A stretch of 64,000 nucleotides of DNA from Promerops cafer (taxonomy: Eukaryota > Chordata > Aves > Passeriformes > Nectariniidae), in NCBI GenBank assembly GCA_013398275.1, contig VZSE01015288.1:438663-502662 (forward strand), written 5' to 3'. The notes under the pieces were generated by a model that saw only the letters and a program-made list of their open reading frames with translations, had not been told where the DNA came from and searched no databases. A program made the position numbers and the translations under genes. How positions within the stretch are numbered: position 1 is the stretch's first letter; the number at the start of each line of letters is the position of its first letter. Positions 32,550 through 43,822 of this stretch are shown piece after piece.

Positions 32550-33599
32550 GTAAGTTTTGGAAAGCCCTTTGGAAATCTGCATTGCACAGTATTTGGGAAC
32601 CTCTATTTTTAGTTGTTGCAAGGTGGGTGTGTAGCAGGAGTTTTAGAAGCAGGATGAAGAAAATCTGTGAGTAAAACTGTGATCTTAAATGCAGTTTTGG
32701 GTATATTTGATAATTTTTTGATGAAGATGTATGCATTGGTTTGTACTGTTCTGGGGATAGACTGTGTCTTAGGCACCGAAGCATTCTGGAGAGAGAAACA
32801 TCACCAAATAATTAGACTAGCAGTGAGATCTGTGCCAAAATGGTGCAGAAATTCAAGCAAGGAACAGAGGTTTTCTCTGAATTTGTAACTATGATAATCT
32901 TCTTTTCAGTGATAGAAGATCAAGTGGATGGTTAGCATCCTGGCATTCCAGGCATTGATCAGATTTCTGTAATATTCAGGGTAGGGGGAACTTATTCCTT
33001 ATGCTGGGTCTCTAAAGTCCACGTTTGGTGCCAGTGACAGTTTTGTAGGTGCTCAAGACTGAAAATGCTGTTTATGCTTTGGCTTTATTGGCTCTGTGCT
33101 TCAGGTCTCTGCCTGTAAGGAAATACTGATAACTAGTAATAGTGCTTTACCTAAGCAGTAGGCTGTGATAATCACTATCTTCAGAGGATTATAAGGTGCT
33201 CTGATATATAATAAACTCTTAGGAGGTTTTGGTTCCTGAAGTAATCAGAAGAAATTATCACATCTGAGCTTTTTAATTTAGGGAAAAAAATATGCACCGT
33301 GGCTGCAGTTCCTCTGAAAACTTTATTGAGCAAAAAAGATGTTGACTGATAGCAGCCTGTAAGAATTGTTTGTTGAAACAGATTAACTGTAAGAGCAAGG
33401 GAGGTAGGAGTTAGAATCTTTCTCCCAAATTTTGGGAGAGTTATCTGAAAAATACTTTCTTTTTATGTCAAGAAAATTGAAAATACAAGTTTGAATTATT
33501 CAATGGTACAGTAAGGGAGTAGCTATAATACTGGGAGTAGCAGGAGTTTAAAAAGCCATCCTATGGAAAGTGTAAATCCAAAACAAACTAAGAAAACTG

Positions 33600-34560
33600 A
33601 AGAGGTTAAAATTTAATCAGCCAAGCCAAAAATTAATCTGAAGAGAAACAATGAATTGTTGTTAAAGGAATGAAAACCAAGAAATCATTTTTCAAATTCT
33701 TCTGAAACATGGAGTCTGTAGGACTGGCTGATGTATAAAAGAAGGCTGAAGCCTGACAAATTCTGTTTTGATTTGGTGTCCTTGCATAACAGCTTAAAAA
33801 AGGCCTTGCACTCCAAGCCTTTCAGCACAGGGGACAAGAGGAGTAACTACCAAATCCTTGAACAAACTGATGACAAATAGTAAAAGAACTGCCAGGATTA
33901 GATGATATCCACCCAAGGGAGTAAGCCAAGCAGAAATATGAACATGTCCATTTTATTGACTGTGATGCTCATATTGATCTGTGTTGAGATGTGGGCTCTG
34001 CACATGTTCAGAAGTGATCTGGATAAGGGTGGATTCTAACTTGCTGCTGCAAATCTATTCAGGATGTTCAGAATGAAAATTTAGACTAAGTTTTCCCCTC
34101 ATATATTACTCTTATCTATGTGTGCGCTGTGGTGAACTCTGAGTAGATACTGCTTGACCCCAGAACACAACTGTCTGAAGACATCAGTGCTAGTGACAGA
34201 GAGAAATTATTTCAGGAATTAGCAAGAGAACAAAAAAACACATTGCTGCTGCTGTGTACAGGGCCATGGTCCACCCACATCTTGACAGTGGTCTGTATTT
34301 TTCATCTCAAAAAAGATGTGGTAAAACCTTGGAGGAGGATAAAGGGGTAGAGTGGTCAGACTTAGGAAAAAATTTCAACATGAGATCAAAGAGACTGACT
34401 CTTCAGCCTGGAAAAGAAGGGATAGGTATATGATGAAGACATACAGGCACGTGCAAAATGGCAAATTTTGCAGAAACAAGGGAATGACTACTCTTTACAA
34501 GAGCAACGACTACTCTTTACAAGAGCAACAAGGAAACAATCAGGTTATTAACAAATGAGA
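33600..34560 (+). mobile_element. Old CR1/L3-type LINE fragment, sense
   Basis: Three blocks in the right order fit the amniote CR1/L3 consensus. First come ATTTAATCAGCCAAGCC and GAAACATGGAGTCTGTAGGA. Then CAGGATTAGATGATATCCAC followed by CCAAGG, part of the reverse-transcriptase region. Last are GTCCACCCACATCTTGACAG, ATCTCAAAAAAGATGTGG, GACTCTTCAGCCTGGAAAAG and GATATGATGA-like words near the 3' end. The middle (about 33,940-34,160) matches less well and may be diverged or inserted sequence. Many stops make it inactive. Confidence 0.75.
34486..34529 (+). repeat. 22-bp perfect tandem duplication
   Basis: The unit GACTACTCTTTACAAGAGCA plus AC occurs twice head to tail with no mismatch. Perfect identity inside a badly decayed LINE shows that the duplication is much younger than the element. 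Confidence 0.95.
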
Positions 34561-36330
34561 AGTACTTTTTTCCAACATGCAATTGAGTGATGAAGCATCT
34601 TTTTCCACAGGTCTTGGAGAAAGCCAAAAGTGTGAAAGTATTAGAAAAACAAATAGGCAAGTCCTTGGAAGAAAGATGTCAGGGAGTTCTTCAACATTAA
34701 GTAATTTCTTGCTCGGGGAGCACAATAGTACAGATAGTTGGGAGGATAGAAAATGGAAGTATAACTGTATTTTCCTTATTCTTTGCCTAAGCATCTGTGT
34801 TTGGATATTGTCAGAGGCAAAATCCCAGTACTAGATAGACTTTCAGTCTGGCACATTAAAACTGTTCCTCCAACTCCCTGAGTCCTGGAAACTGGGACTG
34901 GATCCTCTTTCTCTCTCAATGTAACCTAAGGAACTATTCTCAAATATAGTTGAAATTAGTGTTAAAATTTTCAGATACTGAGTTCCTGCAGTAGATTTGT
35001 GTGATGCAGGCGAGTCCCTCATTGCTTTTGCCTCCAGTATCCCAAACAGAGTTGGGGTTCTGGTATTGCCCTGAGTAAAGCATCATTAAAAACCACAGAT
35101 TGAACAGGCAGAAATTTTAAAAATGTGTAACACAACAGCCAGGGAACTGTCTCAACCTCTTACAAAGTACTTTAAAAAGAATATAAATTTGCAAATAGCT
35201 CATGGCTGAAACCCAAGCAGGGGGAAAAAACCATGTGTAGAAGTTGCTGCCAGTTATTGAATATGGTCATGTAGTGTGGCACAGGTGACAGGCTGAGGCG
35301 GTCATGGGGAGCAGTAGTGGCTTTGTGTCACTGCAGTGACCTGTGTGCACAAGTACCCATGTCCCCAGAGGCTGCCTGGAGCCCCCTGCCTGTGCCAGGC
35401 ACATCTCCTTGCAGCGTGAGCACCACTGGCTGCCCTGCACCCAAGGATGTCTCACCTGCTGGACTGAGCTGGCTCAGCTCTTACTCTGTCATTGACACGG
35501 GAAGAAAGGTGTACAAGCCAGGAGTACTCAGCAGGGCTAAATATTCCAAAAATAGCTCCTGACTATTAAAGGACAATTATTCTGTATAAGACTTGCTGCA
35601 TGCTGATGGCTTCAGTGGGGCAAGTAAGAACAGCTGAGAGCATGCTTTGAAGTTCAGCTGACCTGATAGGCTTTGTGGCTATCTGTGGAAATTTTAGAAT
35701 AAACCAAAATCTATTTGTGTAAATCCAAGTTTATGCTCAAGGAAAGAATCATGTTTACTGAAACATCTACAGGCCTGACTCCTGGCTCCACAGGCTATTT
35801 TGTCTGCCAACACTCTACTAAGAGAAGAAATTGCAGCTGTTTCTGTATCACTATGGCAAACTCACAACAGTGTCATGCTGCTCCCTGACTGTGGAAGATG
35901 TAGATTAATGTGATTTGCTCCTTTCTAAGGAGTTTCACCTTGTACATGTTCAAGCGACTCTAAATTTGGACAGAATGAGTCTTCAGCAGTGTATGAAATG
36001 TGCTGAAGAGGAAAGCAGGTAGGGAAGGCCTGTGGAGGATGGGGTTGTTTGAGGGCATCCACAAGCAGTTCATCACCTGTTGCTATAAATTCATCGCATT
36101 CCGCTAATTTCAAGAGATCTCACCTGCTTATAATAATTAAAAGCTTTTTCTAGTAGAGCAAAGTCAAAGAAAATGTGTTTGTTTGTTGGGATGAGCCTCA
36201 TCTTTGGAAAGTAGGGCAGATGAGAAAGGTGCCTCCTCTCTGGATTCTGTGCTTTTAGGTATATTAAGTCTTATGAAGCTTAAAAGAGTGTAAAAAAATA
36301 TAGCATAACCCTTTCTTTAATGTTTTTAAG

Positions 36331-36368
36331 GTAATGCAGATGATCAGGAAGAATACGGGAAACCAGAG
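36331..36368 (+). CDS. PLB1: PLB1 coding exon 2: propeptide/linker
   Basis: With the carried-over G it encodes GNADDQEEYGKPE, an acidic stretch right after the signal peptide. The acceptor is TGTTTTTAAG and the donor GAG|GTAAAG. Phase 1 enters and phase 0 leaves. There is little similarity to mammalian PLB1 here, as expected for a fast-evolving linker; the call rests on phase, splice sites and position. Confidence 0.65.
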
Positions 36369-37487
36369 GTAAAGTATGAGTACAGCTTTCTTTTTTTTTC
36401 TGTTTTCAATACCTACCATTACCTATCAAGCTGTTGCTTCCTCTGAGGCAGGCAGAAGAAGAAAGAATACAGCTTGTTGCTCTAAACTGCTTCTGCAAAG
36501 AAGAAATGCAAAGCCAATGAGTCAGCAATGTGATAGTGCAGCTGCAAGATTACAGAACATAATCAGGAAATGAGGTTTTCTCTGAGCAATGTTTGTTATT
36601 AGGTTGCATATCCTGTATGTAGGTTGTTTGTGGTTAGCACTTGTTCCTAGATGCTCTGTTGCTCTTTTAGAAGCACAGGATTAAACTCTTATTTGCTTTA
36701 TAACAGTGCAAAGTGTCTGCACCAATAAAGTCCTCCAGGTGGGCACTAGGGAGTGTGTGGGGACCCTGGTGGCCCTTATCACTATACAGATTTCACCTTT
36801 AGGTATTGGGGATGGTCAGACAGCCACTCATGGTCATTGTGATGAGGGAACCCCTTGCCAAGTCACCTGGGGAGGCAGGTGAGGATTGCCTTTCATGTCC
36901 CTTTAAAGCACTTGATGTTGGGCTGTGCCTGCCATAAGGATATAGGATGGCATTAAACAGTGTCCCTACTGGTACTGAGCTGTCTCTCATGCTGAGTGAA
37001 TAACATCACTCACATCCTTGCCTTCTCTCATCACCTGGCCAGATGTTGTTAAGGAGCCAGAATTGGTTCGTTCTGCCTTTCCTGTTGCATATTGGAGATG
37101 TTTTGTTGTGTCAGTTGGGTGCCCCTTGGCACACAGAAATGCCTGCAGTAGCTGTCCTTATGGCCTCTTCCAGATTAAGCAGTCACTGCAGCAATGGATG
37201 TGACAGGATGTGTTCAGCACATTTCATTGTTTGCTCAGGCCCAGTGCTGTGGCAGTCAGTAAGAAAACTGGGCAGAAAGTGTCAAGTTCTAGAAGAGTTA
37301 ACTGAAAAGGCAGCTGTCCAGATCTATGTTCCCATGTATTTCTAACAGAGGTGTAATTGTTCTTTTAAATTGCTTACATGAGTAAAATCTTGGTTCTGTG
37401 TGAGAATGGAGCCCATAGGACCCCTCATTCAACAAATTTCCTTGTTAGATCTAAACAGTCAACCATGTTTATTTGTTTATGTCTAAG
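36369..37487 (+). other. PLB1: PLB1 intron 2
   Basis: A 1.1 kb intron with no recognisable element. Confidence 0.7.
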
Positions 37488-37551
37488 GCTCTAAGAAGCT
37501 TGCAGTTTTCATGTGAGCAAGCAATGTTCCCTGAGACCCCTTCATCTTCAG
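37488..37551 (+). CDS. PLB1: PLB1 coding exon 3: linker before repeat 1
   Basis: It encodes ALRSLQFSCEQAMFPETPSS and S plus one base. The pattern L-x-x-x-x-F-x-C followed by a P-x-x-S end matches the segment just before repeat 1 in mammalian PLB1, including the conserved Cys. Phase 0 enters and phase 1 leaves (TCAG|GTTTGT). The acceptor GTCTAAG has a weak pyrimidine tract, which is the main uncertainty in the start. Confidence 0.75.
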
Positions 37552-38027
37552 GTTTGTATTTGATATTGTTTCTGCAGAGGCTTTCCCTCACAAAATTATT
37601 TGAGAGTGGGCTGGGGCAGAAATCAGTTGTTTGAGGGGATGCCTATGTATGGGATTGACTGAAGTGGAGCTAGGCTCTATAAACTCCTTAGGTTTTTGTT
37701 CCACTTGTGATTACTTTCCTACCTTTGTTTCTTCAGCTGGTGATTGGGGATGCTACTATTACTTCAATCATTCCCACAAGTGTTTTTGATCTTTTCTTGC
37801 TTGATGGTTGAGCATTTCAGTGCCTCCAAACACCTGAAGTATTTACTGAACATCTGAGTAAAATTCCTCATGCTTTCTGACTAGTTTAAAACCTCCAATC
37901 AAAGCAATCAGTATAGACTTGTTACCATTTTAGCCAACTCTATGCTTTAGTATGCTGGTGAATGTAACTCTTTTAGGGTTACTGTTTTGGGGTTTTTTGT
38001 AACCTGAAGTATTTTGCTTTTCTGCAG

Positions 38028-38086
38028 TTCATGCTCTAAGGCCAGCTGACATTAAAGCAGTCACTGCAATAGGAAGTTTGCAAAGA
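38028..38086 (+). CDS. PLB1: PLB1 coding exon 4: repeat 1 start (GDSL block lost)
   Basis: It encodes VHALRPADIKAVTAIGSLQR and opens repeat 1. It aligns without gaps with exon 18 (VHNLKPADIQVIAALGDSLT), which has the same length (59) and phases. Where exon 18 has the nucleophile Ser of G-D-S-L, this exon has Leu68 (G-S-L-Q), so the repeat cannot use the usual serine. Mammalian repeat 1 is likewise without GDSL. Donor AGA|GTAAGT. Confidence 0.92.
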
Positions 38087-39525
38087 GTAAGTACAAGCAG
38101 GAAATGTGCTGAACCTGACCCGTTTCCTCCATTGTGATGATGAAGTCAGCTGATGATGTAGTTTGGGGTCTCAGGGTGTTCAGGACTTCAATCTTTCCAC
38201 AAGCATCAAAGACTTCTGGTGAAAAAAGGACTGGAAATACCTGCTGTTCAGTGTTCCAATATACCAATATACCCTGAGTCTAAAAATAGCCAGCTGACTT
38301 CATGCAGGAGGAAATGTGATCACAGTGCTCTTGCAGAGAACCATGATATTTGGTTAGAGTGCATGGATTTTCCTAACAATGAGCATAACAGATTGAATAA
38401 CTGGAAGAAGATGCTGGGAAAATTCAAACTGGAACAAATACAAATTGTTGAGAAATGCAGTAGATTTTCCACCTCATCAAGTGTTTTCTGTAGAAACTGG
38501 TTTCCTGCCTAGAAGGCACAAGGTCTACAAGAATCACGAGATGTTTCTGATGTATAGATCAGTGGGTAAAGTTCTTCTGTCTGTAATAATGTAGTCAGAT
38601 TTGGATGATCCTTGTCTTAATAGTTGGAAGTGGATATCTGAAACAGATTTGAGGCCCAGTTAAAAGCATTTAACCACAGTTCTCAAGCTTTGAGGAAGTG
38701 TAGAAATGCCTGTAGAGAAAAAATTGATAGCCGTTGGAGAGGCTGCAACTGTGAAAAATGGGGGAGAGTCTCCCTTATTACAAAACAGCTTTCAAATTTG
38801 AGATGGTATCCATCAATATATCATACTTTTCCTTTACAAAATCAGCACTTCTGGACTTCTTGTGAGTACCTCTCTGTTTTGAAAAAATTTATTGTCCTGA
38901 ATGCAAAGGTGCTTCTCCCGTATCAGGTGCATGGCCTTTTGGAGCAAATCTTTGTGCTGGTGTCTTTGTTGCTTGTGGGAGTGTCATAGAAAAACATGTA
39001 AATGATCTTCTTTTAAGGAATGTTTGCTTTCCTAGAGCAAACATCTCTGTCACTGTCTCCTCGTCAAACTCTCTGAAATCAGTTTGATGTTGCAACATCT
39101 ATTGATGTTGCTTCTTTTTAACAGACACTCTTCTGTCAGAGTGCCATCTATGTAAATTATCTAAATGACTTCAGGTCATGTCCCTTGTTGAAAAGGAGTA
39201 GGAGTAGATCCAGAGAAATTTGGTCTAGAGTAGCATTTCGTTTTATGGAATTTGATTTCAACTAATCAAATTCTATTTTAAGCCATATGTAAAAAAATCA
39301 TTAATGAAAGCAGTAGCTAAGAAAGGATTACCAGATTATGAAAGTGCACTGTAGTGGGAAAGTTCTGGAAAATAATCTAAATCTGTGAGTGATTACAACA
39401 CAATGGAGAAGACTATGTAGAAAATAATACTGCTCTAACAGGACTGAAATATGGCAGGGGAACAGCATACCTAGGTCTAGTTTACACTTTGCTTAATATT
39501 ATTCTTATTGCTTCTTTGTTCACAG
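38087..39525 (+). other. PLB1: PLB1 intron 4
   Basis: A 1.4 kb intron with no named element recognised. AT-rich stretches at about 38,400-38,760 have a repeat-like texture that I cannot assign. Confidence 0.7.
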
Positions 39526-39557
39526 ACACCAGGATCTGGTGAGGATTTACTCCAAAG
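39526..39557 (+). CDS. PLB1: PLB1 coding exon 5: repeat 1 (short)
   Basis: Only 32 bases, encoding TPGSGEDLLQ plus two bases of a Ser codon. It holds the family's P-G-(S/T)-G-x-x-L turn. The matching exon in repeat 2 (exon 19) has 74 bases, so 42 bases (14 codons) are missing here with phase preserved. Reading on past the donor meets a stop at once (AGG TAA), so the exon must end here. Acceptor TTCACAG, donor AAG|GTAACA. Confidence 0.8.
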
Positions 39558-40429
39558 GTAACAATTAATAGTTAGCTTTGAAAAGTTTCATTATCCTAAT
39601 CTCTATAGTATCACAGTGCAGGAGTTAGGCCCAATTTTTTTAATTGTTTATAAAGAGGAGGAGAAAGCCTATGTAAAATAGAAAAGATTTTGAGACACTG
39701 AAACTTTCCCTGTCCTTTGGTAACAAGTACATTTTGTACTTATGCAGGATATATAATTACCTTAGGGTTGCAATAGCCTTGATTAAGAATCACTGCTGTG
39801 TGATAAATCCTAGGCAGTAAATATAATAATTCACTAGTTAGAGATTAGAAAGCAGAGATTTATCAAAGCTAAGAAAGTAGTCCAGATACCCTGTCCTCTG
39901 CTTGGCTGGCTCCCAGTGCTTCATGGACAAGCTTCACCCCATTTCCTTCTTCCATGCCCCTTTAGCAGATCTCAGTCAGTGAGTGAACATATGGCTAAAC
40001 CTTGTAGTTGCAGGTCTGTGCAGATCTTTTAAGTCATTCCAGATGAGGATTTAGTGCTGCACAGATAAACTTGAAAATATTAAGTTTTTTTAATGGTTGC
40101 ATAAACATCTGTGTCTGCTTGTATGTGGGTATACACGGAGAGGCCCCTGCATCACTCATACCTATGTATAACCAAGCACAAGTACTGCAACATGCAGAGG
40201 GTAAAGAGACACAAAAAATTGAAATCTGGGACTATGTTCTTACTCAGCAGTAGCTGATGACATGACAGTTTTGGGGAAAGAAAGGCCCCATTCTTACTTG
40301 CAACAGCTGTCATGAATTTCACTCTGAGATGCAGCATAACTAATAAGAAATTGAAGCTGTGCTGTAATATAATTTTTCTTTGAGAAATGGAATAACAGGA
40401 ACTTCCTGTTTTCTCTTCCCTTTCTATAG

Positions 40430-40473
40430 CACAGGAAAGAACTTCCTTGAACTAAGCGTGGCAACTTTAGCAG
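40430..40473 (+). CDS. PLB1: PLB1 coding exon 6: repeat 1
   Basis: Completes Ser and encodes TGKNFLELSVATLA plus one base, giving S-T-G-K-N-x(5)-S/V-x-T-L. It pairs with exon 20 of repeat 2 (S-V-G-G-N-E-N-I-S-T-V-T-T-L-P), which has the identical length of 44 bases and identical phases. The second glycine of the G-G pair in repeat 2 is Lys here. Donor GCAG|GTGCGT. Confidence 0.85.
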
Positions 40474-41403
40474 GTGCGTCTTGCTGTCACATTAAAACTT
40501 CAGCAAATTAATTTAACAGCTTGCTGGAAGGAGCTCCAGGGCTCTGCTGGGCTACAGAGCAGGTGCAGCACAGGCACATTGCAGGGGTGTAAGGGAAGCC
40601 TGAGGGATGGTGTACCTGGAGACATGAGTACAGCCAGCTTGGGTTGTCCGTAATGGCTTTAAAGAGACTATCTGGGTAGACAAACAGCAGTGAAGAAGGG
40701 CTGTGACAGACTGCTGCAAGATTCTTAAATGCCCAGAGGGTTTTTTGGCCTCTTATTTCTACCCACTGCACAGTCTCTGCTGGTACGTGCTTGTGGCCCA
40801 TGCTGGCCTGGTGAAATCTTGTGTGGGTTTGCCTGCCACGTGCTTAGAATTTACACTGGGACTGCCATAGATGCACCACATCTGGGAATTTGTTGCCTAT
40901 TGGCTGTCTCTGAAGGCAGCCTTTACTTGCTTAAAGGGTATTGCAAGTAAAAGTTTCATGCCCACTGAAATGCTGTGTACTATATAGCTCCTGGGTCCTG
41001 CCCTCCAAATCATCTTCCTAGTATCTTAACTCCTTGGTAGGACATCCATTTCACTGTAAAAGGGGTTTAAGACCTGGCAACTCGTTGGTGTTTTATGAGT
41101 CTCCCTGGGTAGCCTTTCCCAGTAGCTTCATTTCTACAGCTGCCTCTATTTGAGCCCACCCACAGTACTTGTGGCTGATGTGAGATGGGAATGGAGGTTT
41201 TTGACCTGAGTCTGGAGGCAAACTCAGACATCAAAACCCAAGAGAAACAGCTGCAGAGGGGCTTGGGCATACCTCTCGTGTTTGCCAAGAGATCCTCAGA
41301 CTTTGCACGTTCTGGTGCTGTTTTAGTTGCGTTGTGTTTAATGAATCAGCAGAGTAGCAGTCTGCTGGCTGCAGAAATCTCCTAACCTGTGTGTGTCATT
41401 CAG

Positions 41404-41488
41404 CTCTCATTAGCACCTTCAACCCCTCGGTCCTTCATCTGTCCCCTCCGCCTGGCACAGCGGGAGAGACGCCAGACAGTCCAGCCAG
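41404..41488 (+). CDS. PLB1: PLB1 coding exon 7: repeat 1
   Basis: Encodes ALISTFNPSVLHLSPPPGTA then GETPDSPA plus two bases. The F-N-P-S-(V/L)-L core is the same as in exon 21 (REFNPSLLG), but this exon is 24 bases shorter and lacks the N-Q-A-V-A-G block, a substrate-pocket segment in active repeats. Acceptor CATTCAG, donor CCAG|GTGAGC. Confidence 0.9.
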
Positions 41489-41982
41489 GTGAGCCTGAGG
41501 GGCTTTTGGCTGGGCAGTTGATGTACAGCTGGCAAGGGGAAGAAGGATGGAAATCTTAGATGCTGGAGCACTTCACTGGGCACAGAATATGCTCAGTACT
41601 GGCAGAGGCTGTCATTGTGGCTCAATTGGCACCTGTCAGAATCTGGAGGAACAAAGCCCCGCTTTGGGGTCTGTATCACCTGAGTTAACATCAGGTCTCT
41701 TTATAGCTGCAAAAGAAATTTTTGGCTCAAATAGAAGTTGAGGTGTGCCTACTGAGCTGTTGTTTTCATCAAAGTGCACGTCTGAAAGTCAGATAGCTGA
41801 ATATGAGCTAATCACCCAAAGCTCTCTGGGTAGCACAGTCAATTGTCTAATCTTAACATAGTTTGGAGAGAAAAGATTAATCCAGCCTGAATCCTCAAAT
41901 GTTTGATTCAGTGGTAAGAATCAGCCAAAGCTATAACCTTACTGATGCCTTCAAAATTTCTCTCTTCCTTTCTGCTTTTCAG

Positions 41983-42034
41983 AGACCTCCTGCATCAAGC
42001 TGAAAAAATAGTGGAGCTCATGAAAGTGGATCAG
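41983..42034 (+). CDS. PLB1: PLB1 coding exon 8: repeat 1
   Basis: Completes Arg and encodes DLLHQAEKIVELMKVDQ, the amphipathic helix D-L-x-x-Q-A-x-x-(I/L)-V-x-x-M-K of the family. It has the same length (52) and phase as exon 22. Joined directly to exon 9 it gives MKVDQMMDFQNDWK, which aligns residue for residue with mammalian repeat 1, so no exon is needed in between. Confidence 0.92.
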
Positions 42035-42426
42035 GTTTGTTTAAAGTACAGGATGATTCAGAAAGCATGGTGTTGAAGCAGAAAAAGGCAGAAAAGTGGT
42101 TTAATACTTAAACAGCCCTCAAAAACCTTTTCAAAGTAGAAAATGCCATTTCTTGAGGTTAAGGGACTTCAGTCTTTCTGTTGTAAATAAGAATCAATTC
42201 TGTGCCTTTCAAGTGCAGAGTTTTGTTCTGAAAGTATCCCACCTTTTTTACTTTTGTCAAAGCAGCTGAAGAGCTTGGTAGGGAAGCCAATATGTTTGCT
42301 TTCTGTTGGCTAAAGATGTGAGACTTCTGCTAGCTCCACTCTATAACTGTGCCAGTGTTTCTGAGAAGCCAACCCAAAATAATAATTCTCAGTATTTGTC
42401 TCTTCAGTTCCTTTTTGATCTTTTAG

Positions 42427-42489
42427 GAACATATTTTCAAAAAGGCCAATAAAGACCTAAAGACCAAAGATATGCTTTGGCTGATGCTG
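42427..42489 (+). other. PLB1: Possible in-frame cassette exon in PLB1 intron 8 (unproven)
   Basis: A 63-base open segment lies between a T-rich tract with TTTTAG and GCTG|GTGAGA, in phase 0 on both sides. It could be spliced in without breaking the frame, adding EHIFKKANKDLKTKDMLWLM and L. Skipping it gives perfect alignment with mammalian PLB1, so the default reading is that it is intron. No homologue is known to me. Confidence 0.2.
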
Positions 42490-43195
42490 GTGAGAGCTTG
42501 AATTATCACTCATGGCTGAGTGCTTTTTAGGTCCCATCCTGGAGCTTTAAGCATTCATTTCTCCTTTATTCTTAACCATGATGTTATTTTGTAAAATAGT
42601 CTTGAAATAATGGGAAAATGTAATTGCCCAAGCAATTGTGCTGTTGCCTTTTTGCTCTACAGGGATTTAGAATGCATGTTTGTGGATCTGTGTGGTTCTA
42701 ACCAAGGCTCTTCAGGATTGTACAGCATTGCCTAATAAACACAGCACAGCTGAGCAGGGCTCTAGCTCTCAGATTTTTTATTCCAGTCTTTGTCCCTCTA
42801 GTGTGACCCCTTCTCAGCAGTTTATGTACAGTAATCCTGTTGTCAGGCTGCAACAGTGATGTAGAGAGACAACATCAAGTTCTGTGCTAAGCTGTCCATG
42901 CCCATCTTTTCCAATAGAGTCTCCTACGGCAGCAGCAATTTCAGGCTCTATCCTGAGCTTTTTGTAGGTGTGTGTTCAGCTTTAATTGCAGCCCTTGGTG
43001 CCTAACCATCCGTTTGCTGTGTCCTCTAAGGAAAAGCTGGATGGCTTGTCAAATGGAAGGGACCAAGATGGCCAGGGCTGGGCCATGGACTACTGCTTGG
43101 TCTTGCTGGTTCTGAATCCACAGCAAATTGTGTGTGAGAAAGGAAAATAGCAAATAGATCACCTGTCATCCTATTCCTTAATTTTTTTCTCCCAG

Positions 43196-43282
43196 ATGAT
43201 GGACTTCCAAAATGACTGGAAACTGATCACAGTATTTTTTAGTGCTGAAACCCCGTGTTCCTCCTATGCTTCCACACAACTG
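43196..43282 (+). CDS. PLB1: PLB1 coding exon 9: repeat 1, DFQxDWKLI block
   Basis: Encodes MMDFQNDWKLITVFFS then AETPCSSYASTQL. The D-F-Q-x-D-W-K-L-I strand is a strong PLB1 hallmark. Active repeats follow it with F-I-G-G-N-D-L-C (oxyanion-hole Asn), but here the matching stretch is F-F-S-A-E-T-P-C, so the G-G-N-D is absent. The Cys is kept. Acceptor CCCAG, donor CTG|GTAAGC. Confidence 0.95.
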
Positions 43283-43759
43283 GTAAGCGCTTTGTGGGGT
43301 GGTTTAGCAGTCAAGGCAAGTAGTTAAGACACTTCCCCATACTCTGCTCTCTGCCACAGGGAACCAAAGTGGTAGTTAGGTCTGGAATGTTGGGATGCCT
43401 TGATCCAATGATGTAAGCTCCTGGCACACAATGTGTTTTTTATTTATAAACATCTGTACTTAATTTGCCATCCCTAAAGATGTCTTTGTAGAACAGCTGT
43501 TTTCCACCTTCAAGTATAAAGATACTTTTCTTCCCTATCCCTGTCTTTTTTTTTACTATATGTCAGCTTGTCTACTTATGGGCAGTTAAATTACAAGTTC
43601 CCATGTTATTTACTTGTTGCTGGCTAAGGCTGAATTTAGAATAGAGTGGTCCTTAATAACCCTTCAGTAAACATCTCCATACACAGAGTTTGTGACGTTT
43701 TGGAAATGGACAACTGTTTTTTCTACTAGTTTTGATGGTCTTTCTCATCTCATTTACAG

Positions 43760-43822
43760 AAGGACTGCATATCGGAAAACCTGGAAAAACTTACAGCTGT
43801 CTTGGATTTTTTGTATAAGAAG
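43760..43822 (+). CDS. PLB1: PLB1 coding exon 10: repeat 1 helix
   Basis: Encodes KDCISENLEKLTAVLDFLYK and K. The L-x-x-V-L-D-(F/Y)-L pattern matches the helix before the V-P-(K/R)-A-F strand in every PLB1 repeat. Phase 0 on both sides, 63 bases; acceptor TTTACAG, donor AAG|GTAAGA. Confidence 0.92.

Larger units (their letters stand above)
32550..36330 (+). other. PLB1: PLB1 intron 1
   Basis: A 3.8 kb intron with no exon recognised. Its left half contains an old CR1-type LINE copy (33,600-34,560) and a 22-base perfect tandem duplication within it. The region at about 35,290-35,480 is somewhat GC-richer, without recognisable motifs. Confidence 0.8.
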
